Origin: Pigmentiphaga litoralis
GTDB taxonomy: Bacteria > Pseudomonadota > Gammaproteobacteria > Burkholderiales > Burkholderiaceae_B
NCBI RefSeq assembly: GCF_014651835.1
Contig: NZ_BMXQ01000001.1
Span: forward strand, 1,936,801 to 2,000,800
Direction: 5' to 3'
DNA length: 64,000 nt
Shown here: positions 45,029 through 53,796 of the stretch, in pieces
How the letters are laid out: every line of letters begins with the position of its first letter
How positions within the stretch are numbered: the stretch's first letter is position 1
Position numbers and translations under genes: made by a program
The notes under the pieces: generated by a model
The model's input: only the letters and a program-made list of their open reading frames with translations
Databases searched by the model: none
What the model was told of the DNA's origin: nothing

Positions 45029-46720
45029 TTACGCCTTTGCCTTGTCGGCAGGAACTTTGGACGGCGGACCGGCGAACGTGGCCTTGAAGCCCCCCACCGA
45101 CAGCATGTCGATTTCGATCAGGAACGGGCCTTCGGTGTTGAAGCCCTGTTCGAGCGCGGCGTCCAGGTCGGCCAGGTCGCTGACGCGGGTGTGCGGCAGG
45201 TTGATCGACTGCGACAGCAGTGCGTAGTCAGGGGTATGCAGCTGCACATAGTGCTTGCGGCCACCATACACGGCGTCCTGGATGTTCTTGATCACGCCAT
45301 AGGCCTGGTCGTTCATCAGGATCATGACCACGTCGGCCTCTTCCTGCACCGCGGTGGCGAGTTCGCCCAGGTTCAGGATGAAACCGCCGTCACCGGCCAG
45401 CATGACCGTCTTGTTGCCCGAAGTGACCGCCGAGCCGATGGCTGCGCCGATCCCCATGGCCAGACCTTGCCCGATGCCGCCGCCCAGGGCATGCACGCCG
45501 GCTTTCGGATCGGCCAGGTTGGGCAGGCGGTTGCCCCACATGCTGTTCGACAGGGTCACGTCGCGCACCCAGTTGAAGTCGGTGCCTTCGCAGTCGGTAT
45601 CAATGCGGGCCTGCAGCTTGTCGATCAGCGCGGCGTAGGGGCCGACGTCGTCCATCAGTTGCTTGACCGAATCCTGGCGCGCGCGCTGCACGTCGTCGGC
45701 CATCTTGCCGTCGACGTTGAGCTTGCCTTCCAGACGGTCGGCCAGGCCCTTCAGTGCCAGGGTGGCGTCGCCCGTCACGAAATAGTCGCTGCGGTAGCCG
45801 CGGCCGTCGGCCTGCGGATCCGCGTCGATGCGGTACAGCGTCTTGGGCAGCTTCAGGGCGTACTTGAGCGTTTCGTTGCTGCGCAGGCGCGAGCCCACGA
45901 CCAGCATGGCGTCGGCGGTCTGGTACAGCGCTTCGACCGGCTTCGACGCCGTAAAGGAACCGATGATGGCCGGATCGTTTTCCGGCAGGACGCCGCGGCC
46001 CTGCGTGGTGGTCACGACGCCAAAGCCCAGCCGGGCCAGACGGCGCACCTGCTCGCCGGCCTGGCGTGCACCACCGCCCAGCCACAGCAGTGGACGGGTC
46101 GCCTTGGACAGGCGGTCGGCCAGCTCGTCCAGCGCAGCGTCGGACGGTACGGCGCTGACGATGGGCAGCGGGTTCATGTCGGCAGGCAAGTCGATCAGGG
46201 CCTGCTGCACGTCGATCGGGATCTCGATGCTGACGGGGCCGGTCGGCGCGGTCATGGCGATCTGCACGGCGCGCTTCAGGACACCGATCGCGGTTTCCGG
46301 CGTGCGGATGCGGAAGGCGGCCTTGGAGACGGCGTTCAGCATGTCCAGCTGGTTGTGCGCTTCGTGGATGAACCCCAGGTTCTGGTCCAGGTAAGGGCTG
46401 TCGATCTGGCCGGTCAGGTGCAGCAGCGGCGTGCCGGCGGTCAGCGCTTCGACCATCGCGCCCGAGGCGTTGCCGGCAGCGGTGCCGGTGCTGGTGACGG
46501 TAACGCCCAGGCCACCGACCGTGCGCGCATAGGCGTCGGCCATGTTGGTCGCGCCGGCTTCGCCGCGCGCCATCACGAAGCGGATGTTGCCACGTTCACC
46601 AAAGGCATCCAGGATCGGCATGTTGTGGATCGAGATGACACCGAAGGCCGCCTTGACACCACAGTTTTCGAGAAAGGCGGCAATCGCTGCGCCCACGGTA
46701 ATTTTGTTGGTATCAGGCAT
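45029..46720 (-). CDS. Thiamin-diphosphate-dependent enzyme (decarboxylase/acetolactate synthase-like)
   Basis: Protein of 563 residues from ATG 46720, overlapping the SDR gene by eight bases. It has the three-domain layout of the acetolactate synthase/benzoylformate decarboxylase family: N-terminal PYR domain with catalytic Glu54 (ARGEAGATNMADAYAR), a central domain and the C-terminal PP domain with the ThDP motif GDGGF to MND. No clear herbicide-site residues mark it as biosynthetic. In this operon a decarboxylase for an aromatic or alpha-keto acid, feeding the aldehyde dehydrogenase, is the best reading. Confidence 0.85.
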   Translation of the reverse strand: MPDTNKITVGAAIAAFLENCGVKAAFGVISIHNMPILDAFGERGNIRFVMARGEAGATNMADAYARTVGGLGVTVTSTGTAAGNASGAMVEALTAGTPLLHLTGQIDSPYLDQNLGFIHEAHNQLDMLNAVSKAAFRIRTPETAIGVLKRAVQIAMTAPTGPVSIEIPIDVQQALIDLPADMNPLPIVSAVPSDAALDELADRLSKATRPLLWLGGGARQAGEQVRRLARLGFGVVTTTQGRGVLPENDPAIIGSFTASKPVEALYQTADAMLVVGSRLRSNETLKYALKLPKTLYRIDADPQADGRGYRSDYFVTGDATLALKGLADRLEGKLNVDGKMADDVQRARQDSVKQLMDDVGPYAALIDKLQARIDTDCEGTDFNWVRDVTLSNSMWGNRLPNLADPKAGVHALGGGIGQGLAMGIGAAIGSAVTSGNKTVMLAGDGGFILNLGELATAVQEEADVVMILMNDQAYGVIKNIQDAVYGGRKHYVQLHTPDYALLSQSINLPHTRVSDLADLDAALEQGFNTEGPFLIEIDMLSVGGFKATFAGPPSKVPADKAKA

Positions 46721-47510
46721 GACGGCAGACCCCTCCGGAAACATCGATATGGCTGCCCGTCGTATAGGACGACAAGGGCGTGGCTAGGAAAAAGATGGCG
46801 CGTGCAGGTTCCTCGGGGCGGCCCAGGCGGCCCAGCGGAATCTGCTTTTCGTTGGCAATGCCGGCGGTCCACGCTTCCCACGACAGGGACTTGTCGGAGC
46901 GGTTCTCGTAGCGGCGGCGCCATTGGCCCGACTCGACCAGGCCGAGCAGGATGCCGTTGACGCGGATGTGTTTGGCGCTCAGCTCGAATGCCAGCGAGCG
47001 CACCAGGTTGTGGATGCCGGCGCGGGCGGCCGACGTGGCGACCATGTGCGGCTCGGGCTGGATCGCCAGCAGCGAGTTGACGCACACGATGGCGGCATTG
47101 TCCGACTGCTCGAGTTGCGGAATGAAGGCACGGGTCGGGTTGATGACCGAGAAGAATTTCAGCTGCATTTCTTCGAGCCAGGCGGCGTTTTCCGTGCTTT
47201 CGAACGTCGACACGCGGCCCTGTCCGGCGTTGTTCACCAGGATGTCGGCCTTGCCCAGGTTCTGCTCGACCGCGGCGGCAAACGCCTGCACCTGCTCGGG
47301 CACCAGCACGTCGCAGCGATCGGCAAAGATCGTGGCACCGGGATACTTTGCCAGCAGGCCTTCGCGCGCAGTGCGCAGCTTGGCCTCGTCGCGGCCACAG
47401 AAAGCGACGGCGGCGCCGGCTTCCAGCAGCAGGTCGACGGTGGCAAGGCCGATCCCGGAAGTGCCGCCGGTCACGACGGCGACGTTGCCTTGAAGGTTGT
47501 ACATGGTCAT
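46713..47510 (-). CDS. Atypical SDR-family protein with altered active site
   Basis: Protein of 265 residues with the Rossmann cofactor motif TGGTSGIG, NNAG (residues 93-96) and catalytic Ser146. The usual YxxxK is missing: the aligned residues are Thr159 and Arg163 in MVATSAARAG. It has a full-length, uninterrupted reading frame and a normal C-terminus (DVSGGVC), so it is not a decaying gene. It may bind NAD(H) but catalyse a different reaction, such as a dehydration, hydrolysis or aldol step. ATGA overlap with the IclR gene. Confidence 0.85.
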   Translation of the reverse strand: MTMYNLQGNVAVVTGGTSGIGLATVDLLLEAGAAVAFCGRDEAKLRTAREGLLAKYPGATIFADRCDVLVPEQVQAFAAAVEQNLGKADILVNNAGQGRVSTFESTENAAWLEEMQLKFFSVINPTRAFIPQLEQSDNAAIVCVNSLLAIQPEPHMVATSAARAGIHNLVRSLAFELSAKHIRVNGILLGLVESGQWRRRYENRSDKSLSWEAWTAGIANEKQIPLGRLGRPEEPARAIFFLATPLSSYTTGSHIDVSGGVCRHA

Positions 47511-48352
47511 TGAGCGGTCGTTCCGTTGAAAGAAGAGGGACGGCGGGACGAAGGAGACTCCAAGTCCGCGCCGGCGTCGGCGGCAAGCCGTGCCGACAGA
47601 TCGCTGGCGGCCCGGTGCGCGCGCTGGACCAGCACCCGCAGCGCATCGGCATCGATTCGCGGCTGCGGAATGGTCACCCCCAGCGCGGCGACGATCTGGC
47701 CGTTGCCATCGCGAACGGCGGCGGCAACCGTGGAAATACCGGGTTCGAAGAAGCCTTCCGAATACACATGGCCGCGTGCGCGGTCCAGTTCGAGCATGGC
47801 CGCCAGCGCGTCGACCGAGGTCGGCGTGGACGGGGAATGGGCAGCCAGCGTCGGCTGCGGAAACACCTTGCGCAAGGCTTCCCTATCCATGTCCTGCAGC
47901 AGCACCCGGCCCAGCGCGGTGGCGTGGGCAGGAAGGCGCGTGCCGACGTTGACGGAGCTGGCCAGGGGCCGCTCGGACGCCACCTTGGCGACATAGACAA
48001 TATGCGCGCCATCGCGCACCACCAGATGACAGGAATAGTCGCACTCGTTGCGCAGCGCTTCAAGCACCGGCAGGCCGTGCTGGGTCAATGCAAGTGAAGA
48101 CAGGTATTCGAATCCCAGACGGAGCACCGACATGCCCAGCCCGAATTCCCGGCGGCTGTCGGTGCGTGCGACAAAACCCAGATGTTCAAGGGTAGACAAG
48201 AGCCGGAACACGGTAGTTCGCGGTACCTGCAGGCGGCGCGCGAGTTCAGGAGCGGTCAGGTTGACGTCGCCCTTGCCCACTTCGCACAGGACGCGCAGGC
48301 CCCGTTCCAGGCCTGGAACCAGATACTTGTCCTGCGCGTCGGGGCGGGGCAT
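47507..48352 (-). CDS. IclR-family transcriptional regulator, first gene of the operon
   Basis: Protein of 281 residues from ATG 48352; the upstream open frame to 48676 is not supported. The winged helix (LERGLRVLCEVGKGDVNLTA, LARRLQVPRTTVFRLLSTLEHLGFV) precedes the GAF-like effector domain (GLGMSVLRLGFEYLS, HATALGRVLLQDMD, VSVPSx-like AAAVRDGNGQIVAALGV). Its stop overlaps the start of the SDR gene, so it is translated together with the pathway it regulates, an unusual autogenous layout. IclR regulators of aromatic pathways often activate with their substrate bound. Confidence 0.9.
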   Translation of the reverse strand: MPRPDAQDKYLVPGLERGLRVLCEVGKGDVNLTAPELARRLQVPRTTVFRLLSTLEHLGFVARTDSRREFGLGMSVLRLGFEYLSSLALTQHGLPVLEALRNECDYSCHLVVRDGAHIVYVAKVASERPLASSVNVGTRLPAHATALGRVLLQDMDREALRKVFPQPTLAAHSPSTPTSVDALAAMLELDRARGHVYSEGFFEPGISTVAAAVRDGNGQIVAALGVTIPQPRIDADALRVLVQRAHRAASDLSARLAADAGADLESPSSRRPSSFNGTTAQ

Positions 48353-48407
48353 GTTCACGGAAGGGGGAGTGCTGTCAGCCAAACGTTTCGGGAAGTCGTT
48401 TTTGTTT

Positions 48408-48438
48408 CGTATATGAACCAGCGGCCCATATATGGAAC
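48408..48438. promoter_or_regulatory. Candidate IclR operator
   Basis: Two copies of a CRTATATG(G)AAC element lie at 48408-48418 and 48427-48438, 56-86 bases upstream of the IclR start; the second contains the palindrome CCATATATGG. The 320-base gene-free stretch 48353-48672 otherwise holds a small inverted repeat AGGGT/ACCCT at 48479-48490, an AT-rich patch near 48540, and the pirin terminator at 48584-48609. Confidence 0.5.
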
Positions 48439-48583
48439 ACGGAACAGATAGTAGCGTGCATGCACCCCCAATGCGACTAGGGTAAACCCTTGCAGCACGG
48501 ATTGCATGGCCCACGCTGTTGTGGTGTTGATGGAACAACATATAAATCTCTCCTCTTCCCCAGACGAAACGGCCTTTTGCAAC

Positions 48584-48609
48584 GAAAAACGGCGGCCTGG
48601 AAGGCCGCC
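48584..48609 (-). terminator. Intrinsic terminator of the pirin gene
   Basis: On the minus strand a perfect GGCGGCC stem (48591-48597 with 48603-48609, five-base loop) is followed by GTTTTTCG. It lies 64 bases past the pirin stop and insulates the IclR operon promoter. Confidence 0.85.
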
Positions 48610-48672
48610 GCTCAGACACCGAGGTATGCAGGTTCGGACTGTGTCGCGCCGAGTTGACCGCCCGGCGGTGTA

Positions 48673-49371
48673 TCAAGGCAGATCGAACACCAGCACTTCG
48701 GCGCCCGTGCCGTTTGCAATCGCCACTTCCGGCTCGCCTTCCAGCGCGACCGCATCCCCTGCGTTCAGCGCTTTACCGTTCACCGTGGCCTGGCCCTGGG
48801 CCACATGCACCCATGCCTTGCGACCGGCAGCCAGGGGCAGCGTCGCGCGCTCGTCACCATCGAACAGGCCCGCAAACAGGCGAGCGTCCTGGCGAATCCC
48901 GACCGACCCGTCCGCTGCGTCCGGCGAGGCTACCAGCCGCAAGCGGCCGCGCTTGTCTTCGGCCGAAAAATTCTTTTCTTCATAGGCGGGCTCGCCGTCG
49001 ACCTCATTCGGCTCGATCCAGATCTGCAGCAGATGCGTGGCGTGTGCCGTATCCGGATTGAATTCCGAGTGCTGCACGCCGGTGCCCGCACTCATGCGCT
49101 GCACGTCGCCCGGGCGGATGGTGGACCCATTGCCCATGCTGTCCTTGTGGGCCACGGCGCCGTCCAGCACATAGGTAATGATTTCCATGTTGCGGTGACC
49201 GTGGGTGCCGAAGCCGCGGCCGGCGGCGATGATGTCGTCGTTGATCACACGCAGCGGCCCGAAGCCCATGTGGGACGGATCGTAGTAGCCCGCGAACGAA
49301 AACGTGTGGGCGCTCTTGAGCCAGCCGTGGTTGGCCTGACCGCGTTCTTCACTGCGACGAAGGGTGATCAT
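48673..49371 (-). CDS. Pirin-family protein
   Basis: Bicupin of 232 residues beginning MITLRRSEERGQANHGWLKSAH-type sequence. The N-terminal cupin has the metal motif HGHRNMEIITYVLDG and the second part GTGVQHSEFNPD. Bacterial pirins such as YhhW act as quercetinase-like dioxygenases or stress-related proteins; the role here is unknown. The start at 49371 is chosen because the homology begins there. Divergent from a LysR gene that probably controls it. Confidence 0.9.
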   Translation of the reverse strand: MITLRRSEERGQANHGWLKSAHTFSFAGYYDPSHMGFGPLRVINDDIIAAGRGFGTHGHRNMEIITYVLDGAVAHKDSMGNGSTIRPGDVQRMSAGTGVQHSEFNPDTAHATHLLQIWIEPNEVDGEPAYEEKNFSAEDKRGRLRLVASPDAADGSVGIRQDARLFAGLFDGDERATLPLAAGRKAWVHVAQGQATVNGKALNAGDAVALEGEPEVAIANGTGAEVLVFDLP

Positions 49372-49481
49372 GATGCAAAGCTCCAGTTGCTGCGCCCCGG
49401 TCACTGCCGTTGCGCGCTTGACGATGGATCCATTGTGGGCGCCGGGCGTGGACGGCGGTGCCGTATGATTTGACGGAACCA

Positions 49482-49496
49482 TTCAATAAATTTGAA
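49482..49496. promoter_or_regulatory. Candidate LysR box between pirin and its divergent regulator
   Basis: TTCAATAAATTTGAA has perfect TTCAA/TTGAA arms around five bases and contains a T-N11-A core. It lies eight bases before the LysR start, in the 133-base divergent gap. Placement suits autorepression and control of the pirin gene. Confidence 0.6.
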
Positions 49497-49504
49497 CGAG
49501 TGCC

Positions 49505-50449
49505 ATGCAGTCCTTGACGCCAGAATCCCTGCAGATGATCGACGCGATCGCCCGCCACGGCAGTTTTGCCAAGGCTGCGCGCGAACTGGGCAAAGTGCCC
49601 TCCGCCGTGACCTATTCGGTCCGTCGCCTGGAAGACGACCTTGATGTCCTGCTGTTCGACCGTTCGGGTCACCGCGCACAACTGACGCGCGCCGGGACCG
49701 AACTGCTGCGCGAAGGCCGCCACTTGCTCAATGCCTTCGATGCCCTGGCCCACCGGGTCAAACGTATCGCCACCGGGTGGGAGGTGGAGCTGCGCATCGC
49801 GGTCAACGCCATCCTGTGTGAAGACCCGCTGTTCGACCTGGTGGAAGACTTCCATGCCCTGGGCACCGGCACACGGCTGCGCTTTTCCACCGAAGTGCTG
49901 CAGGGCAACTGGGACGCCCTGCTCAGCGGGCGGGCAGACCTTGCCATCGGCACCGATGCGGATGGCGCCCCGGCAGAGGGCTTTCATTCGCGCGTGATCG
50001 GGCAAATGCCGTTCGTGTTCTGCATGGCGCCCCATCATCCGCTGGCCACCATGGACCAACCGCTGGACCCGGCCCTGATCGAACGTCACACGGCCGTGGC
50101 CGTCGCCGACACATCCCGCCGGCTGCCCGTTACGTCCAAGGGACTGCTGTCGGTACAGCACACGCTGACGGTGTCTACCCTGCAGGCCAAGCTGCAGGCG
50201 CAGCTGCGCGGACTGGGATGTGGCTACCTGCCGGAGCCCATGGCCGCGCCCTATCTGTCGCAAGGCCGGCTGGTAGCGCGCACGGTGGACGGCGTGCCCC
50301 TGAACGAACGCGTGCTGTACGCCTGGCGCGCCCCAGCGGAAGGCCTGGCCTTGCAGTGGTTCCTGCAACGGCTCGAATCGCCCCGGTTGCGAGCGGCCTT
50401 GCTGATGCCGCTGCATGCGCAGGGGCCGGCCCGCGAGGTGCTGCCGTGA
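49505..50449 (+). CDS. LysR-family transcriptional regulator (pirin-linked)
   Basis: Protein of 314 residues. The N-terminal helix-turn-helix ([37 protein letters not shown]) and effector domain are typical of LysR. LysR-pirin divergent pairs are common in proteobacteria, supporting control of the pirin gene. Its stop overlaps the GTG start of gluQ, so both may share a transcript. Confidence 0.9.
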   Translation: MQSLTPESLQMIDAIARHGSFAKAARELGKVPSAVTYSVRRLEDDLDVLLFDRSGHRAQLTRAGTELLREGRHLLNAFDALAHRVKRIATGWEVELRIAVNAILCEDPLFDLVEDFHALGTGTRLRFSTEVLQGNWDALLSGRADLAIGTDADGAPAEGFHSRVIGQMPFVFCMAPHHPLATMDQPLDPALIERHTAVAVADTSRRLPVTSKGLLSVQHTLTVSTLQAKLQAQLRGLGCGYLPEPMAAPYLSQGRLVARTVDGVPLNERVLYAWRAPAEGLALQWFLQRLESPRLRAALLMPLHAQGPAREVLP

Positions 50450-51345
50450 CCCGCCGCCCCTACGTCGGACGTTTTGCGCCCAGCCCGAGCGGCCCGCTAC
50501 ATCAGGGATCCCTGGTGGCCGCCCTGGCCAGCTACCTGGACGCGCGCGCGCACGGCGGGCAATGGCTGCTACGCATGGAAGACCTGGACACGCCACGCGT
50601 GGTGCCGGGCGCAGCCGACCGCATCTGCCAGCAGTTGCAGGGCTACGGCCTGCACTGGGACGGCCCCGTCATGGTCCAGTCCGCGCGCGACACCGTATAT
50701 CGTGACGCCTTTGACGGCCTGATCCGCGAAGGCCACATCTATGGCTGCGGTTGCACCCGCAAGGAAATCGCCGATTCGGTGCTGCGGCGCGACGGCCACC
50801 TGCCCGAGGGTGAGATCCCCTACCCCGGCACGTGCGCCCACGGCCTGCCGCCGGGCCGTCATGCCAGGGCCTGGCGGGTGCGCGTGCCCCCGGGGGTGGT
50901 CCGGTTGGACGATCGCTGGGTCGGCCCGCAAGCGCAGGACGTGGCGGCCGAGGTGGGCGATTTCGTCCTGCTGCGGGCCGACGGACTGTGGGCCTATCAA
51001 TTGGCCGTGGTGGTGGATGATGCCGCGCAACAGGTGACCGACGTCGTGCGCGGCGCCGACCTGCTGGCATCGACGCCCCGCCAGCGCGTCCTGCAGCGTC
51101 TGCTGGGCCTGCCTGAACCGCGCATGATGCACGTTCCGGTGGTCACCAATGGGGACGGACAGAAACTGTCCAAGCAGACGGGCGCCACCGCCCTGGACCC
51201 TGCGCACGCGCTGGACGGCTTGCGGGCAGCCGGAGCGCATCTGGGGCTGGGCGACATCGTCCGCGAGGATGTGCCAGGCTGGCTGGCCGAAGCGACCCGG
51301 GTGTGGGCCGCGAGATGGGTAGACAGCGGGGTGGGCAGCGCCTGA
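50446..51345 (+). CDS. gluQ: Glutamyl-Q tRNA(Asp) synthetase
   Basis: Protein of 299 residues, a truncated glutamyl-tRNA synthetase that glutamylates the queuosine base in tRNA(Asp). The nucleotide-binding signature [18 protein letters not shown] replaces HIGH, the KMSKS equivalent is [10 protein letters not shown], and zinc-type cysteines appear in [10 protein letters not shown] and YPGTCAHG. No anticodon-binding domain follows. The start is GTG 50446, overlapping the LysR stop (GTGA). It is independent of the neighbouring catabolic genes. Confidence 0.95.
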   Translation: MTRRPYVGRFAPSPSGPLHQGSLVAALASYLDARAHGGQWLLRMEDLDTPRVVPGAADRICQQLQGYGLHWDGPVMVQSARDTVYRDAFDGLIREGHIYGCGCTRKEIADSVLRRDGHLPEGEIPYPGTCAHGLPPGRHARAWRVRVPPGVVRLDDRWVGPQAQDVAAEVGDFVLLRADGLWAYQLAVVVDDAAQQVTDVVRGADLLASTPRQRVLQRLLGLPEPRMMHVPVVTNGDGQKLSKQTGATALDPAHALDGLRAAGAHLGLGDIVREDVPGWLAEATRVWAARWVDSGVGSA

Positions 51346-51441
51346 CCCTGGGCACCGTTGTTGCTGCGTGGGGTATCCACGCGCCGTCGTGCGGACATGC
51401 ATGGGGCATGTCCCCCGCGGCGCCTCAGCAAGGATGTCCCC

Positions 51442-52557
51442 ATGCTTCGCTATCCCTTTTCCTTTGTTCAGGCTTGCCGGTCTCCTGAGATCGACGTGTC
51501 GTCGATCGGCGGATCGGCAGCCGGCGGTGCCGAGCTTGAAGTCGTCGCGACCTTCGAACACCAGGTCACCGGGATCACCGTCACGCCTGACAATCGGTTC
51601 TTCGTCAACTTCCCGCGCTGGACTGAAGATGCGCCCGTTTCGGTGGCCGAATTGATGCCGGACGGGTCACTGCGTCCCTATCCCGACGAGGAATGGAACA
51701 GCTGGCGCAATGCCAAACGCGACGATATGACCGCCAACGACCATTGGGTGTGTGTGCAGTCGGTCGTGGCGGATCCGCATGGCGACAGCCTGTGGGTGAT
51801 CGACCCCGGTGCCCCCGCGCAGGCCCAGGTGGTGCCCGACGCCCCCAAGCTGGTGAAGATCGACCTGGCCTCCAACCGCGTCGTGCAGAACATTGCGTTT
51901 GACGAGACCATTGCGCCCCAAGGCAGCTATCTGAACGACATCCGCCTGAGCCCGGATCGCAGGACGGCCTACCTGACCGACTCCGGCGCCCACGGCGCCA
52001 TCGTCGTCGTGGATCTGGAGGCCGGCTCCGCGCGGCGGGTGCTGGACGGTCACCCCAGCACTCAGGTCGACACCACGGTGCAGGTGAAGTCCGACGGCGA
52101 GCCGCTCCTGATGACCGATGGCCGTGGCGTCGTTTTCTCAGCCGACGGCATTGCGCTGTCGCCCGATGGCGGGCACCTGTACTGGCAGGCCGTCAAGGGC
52201 AAGACGATCTACCGGATCCCGACCGCGGCCTTGCTGGACACGCAGGCCAGCCCCGACGCCGTTGGCCAGCAGGTGGAAAAGGTGGTGGAACATGGTCCGG
52301 CCGACGGTCTGCACATCGATGCCCAGGGTCGGCTTTACATCACGGCAGTGGAAGACAACGCGGTGTCGGTGCTGCAAGACGGCAAGGTGCGCCCGTGGGC
52401 GCAGGCGCCTGATTTCCGGTGGCCCGACACCCTGGCCGAGGGGCCCGACGGCACGATGTATGTGACCGACTCCCGGATCCCGGACATGAGCTGGTTCGAC
52501 CCGAACCAGCCGATTGCACTGCCAACCCGGCTGCTGAAGTTTCGCAAGCCGGCTTGA
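51442..52557 (+). CDS. Major royal jelly protein / yellow-family beta-propeller
   Basis: Protein of 371 residues from ATG 51442, seven bases after AAGGA; a longer frame from 51358 overlaps the gap. Repeated blades such as HQVTGITVTPDNRFFVNFPRW, YLNDIRLSPDRRTAYLTDSGAHGAIVVVD and LSPDGGHLYWQAVKG are those of the bacterial MRJP/yellow family, a six-bladed propeller related to SMP-30 lactonases. No signal peptide is evident. Its substrate is unknown; L-dopachrome-like activities are only known for insect relatives. Confidence 0.82.
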   Translation: MLRYPFSFVQACRSPEIDVSSIGGSAAGGAELEVVATFEHQVTGITVTPDNRFFVNFPRWTEDAPVSVAELMPDGSLRPYPDEEWNSWRNAKRDDMTANDHWVCVQSVVADPHGDSLWVIDPGAPAQAQVVPDAPKLVKIDLASNRVVQNIAFDETIAPQGSYLNDIRLSPDRRTAYLTDSGAHGAIVVVDLEAGSARRVLDGHPSTQVDTTVQVKSDGEPLLMTDGRGVVFSADGIALSPDGGHLYWQAVKGKTIYRIPTAALLDTQASPDAVGQQVEKVVEHGPADGLHIDAQGRLYITAVEDNAVSVLQDGKVRPWAQAPDFRWPDTLAEGPDGTMYVTDSRIPDMSWFDPNQPIALPTRLLKFRKPA

Positions 52558-52568
52558 GCAGGAGCGGG

Positions 52569-52994
52569 TCAGTCCGACGGGCCGCGGCCTTCGTCGGGCT
52601 CGGGCAAGCCGGCAATCGCCGTGATCTCGACCCGCATGTCGGGGTGCGGCAAGGCCAGCACCGCCACGCATGTTCGGGTCGGCGCCACCACGTGCGGCGG
52701 AAACCAGCGGTTGTACGCTTCGTTGAACGCGGCAAAGTCCGCCATATCCACCAGATAGCAGGTCAAGGCCACACACCGCCCCAGTGACGAGCCATGCGGG
52801 CGCAGCGCCGTGTCGATCTTCTGCAGGATGACATCGGTCTGCGCGCCCACGTCGTACGTCTTCACGCCACTGGCGCTTACCGTCACGCCTGCCACGCCGC
52901 CCGTCAGGCGCGCGGTCGTCCCTGCGACATACAGTTGCTGGCCGGTGCGGCGAACGTCGGAATAGTTGGCGAGCGGTGCGGGAGCTGCGGTCAT
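52569..52994 (-). CDS. RidA/YjgF-family protein (arginine present)
   Basis: Protein of 141 residues from ATG 52994, with GAGG upstream. It has the full RidA pattern, including the carboxylate-binding Arg in VAPTRTCVAVL and the Glu in RVEITAIA, so imine or enamine hydrolysis is plausible. It lies just downstream of the GntR gene on the same strand, convergent with the royal-jelly-like gene 11 bases away. It may clear reactive enamines made by the dehydratase pathway. It contrasts with the relative at 40.5 kb, which lacks the Arg. Confidence 0.87.
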   Translation of the reverse strand: MTAAPAPLANYSDVRRTGQQLYVAGTTARLTGGVAGVTVSASGVKTYDVGAQTDVILQKIDTALRPHGSSLGRCVALTCYLVDMADFAAFNEAYNRWFPPHVVAPTRTCVAVLALPHPDMRVEITAIAGLPEPDEGRGPSD

Positions 52995-53029
52995 GGAGGC
53001 CTCGATAAGATGACAGCGATGGGGAAGGG

Positions 53030-53734
53030 TCAACGCAGATAGGTCGCATAGCGCGAGCGGATCGCGTCCAGATGCGACAGCGTACCCGACAGGTGTGCGC
53101 GCACGCACGCTTCGGCCTTGACCGGGTCGCCGGCGGCAATGGCGTCCACGATCGCCACGTGGTCACGCACCACGGCCTTGGTCTTGCCTTCGATCGGCAA
53201 GTGCAGTCGCCGCAGACGGTCCAGATGGCCGCTCTGGCGCCGCACCAGATGGAACAGGTCCGGCACCTTGGCTGCCTCGTACAGAGTGCGGTGGAATCCC
53301 TGATCCAGGACGGTGAACTCGACATAGTTGCCATCCTCCACCACCGCGCGCATGCGCCGTATGTTGGCGCGCAAGCTTTCCACCAGGGCCGGTTCCGCCG
53401 ATTCGGCAAGCGCCCGCGCCACTTCCAGTTCGATCGACCGCCGCAGAAAATGCGCCTGCTGGGCCAGCGCGATATCGATCGGGCTGACCCGCGTGGCGTG
53501 CTGCGGAAAGATATCGACCAGGCCTTCTTCGCTCAGACGCATCAAGGCGTCACGCACCGGCGTCTGGCTGATCCCGTACTGCGCGGCAAGATCGACGCGC
53601 GACAAGACCGTTCCCGGAGGGAGCGCCATGGCGATGATCTGATCCCGCATGTGCTCGAACACCTGCGGCGCCGCCTGGCGCGTGCGGTCGAACAGGAACC
53701 GTTGCACCGGGACGTTGGGGAGGGTCGCTTCCAT
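53030..53734 (-). CDS. GntR-family transcriptional regulator (FCD subfamily)
   Basis: Protein of 234 residues from ATG 53734; the frame extends to 53800 but those residues overlap the operator region. The winged helix (VFEHMRDQIIAMALPPGTVLSRVDLAAQYGISQTPVRDALMRL) is followed by a helical FCD domain (DQGFHRTLYEAAK, VRDHVAIVDAIAAGD). It is divergent from the sugar-acid dehydratase gene, with a perfect 18-base palindrome in between, and probably represses that operon and the RidA gene. Confidence 0.9.
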   Translation of the reverse strand: MEATLPNVPVQRFLFDRTRQAAPQVFEHMRDQIIAMALPPGTVLSRVDLAAQYGISQTPVRDALMRLSEEGLVDIFPQHATRVSPIDIALAQQAHFLRRSIELEVARALAESAEPALVESLRANIRRMRAVVEDGNYVEFTVLDQGFHRTLYEAAKVPDLFHLVRRQSGHLDRLRRLHLPIEGKTKAVVRDHVAIVDAIAAGDPVKAEACVRAHLSGTLSHLDAIRSRYATYLR

Positions 53735-53796
53735 GAGCAGATCGACAGTTCGGTAAGGGTGACGAGCGAGTTTACCCCAGGCCCCCGCCCGTTGAC

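Noticed and set aside
46713-47510. Calling the SDR a pseudogene because its YxxxK is missing
   Set aside because: The frame is full length, the cofactor motif and C-terminus are intact and the operon couplings are preserved, so altered function is more likely than decay.
48353-48676. N-terminal extension of the IclR gene by 108 codons
   Set aside because: It runs through the pirin terminator and candidate operator and shows no IclR-like sequence.
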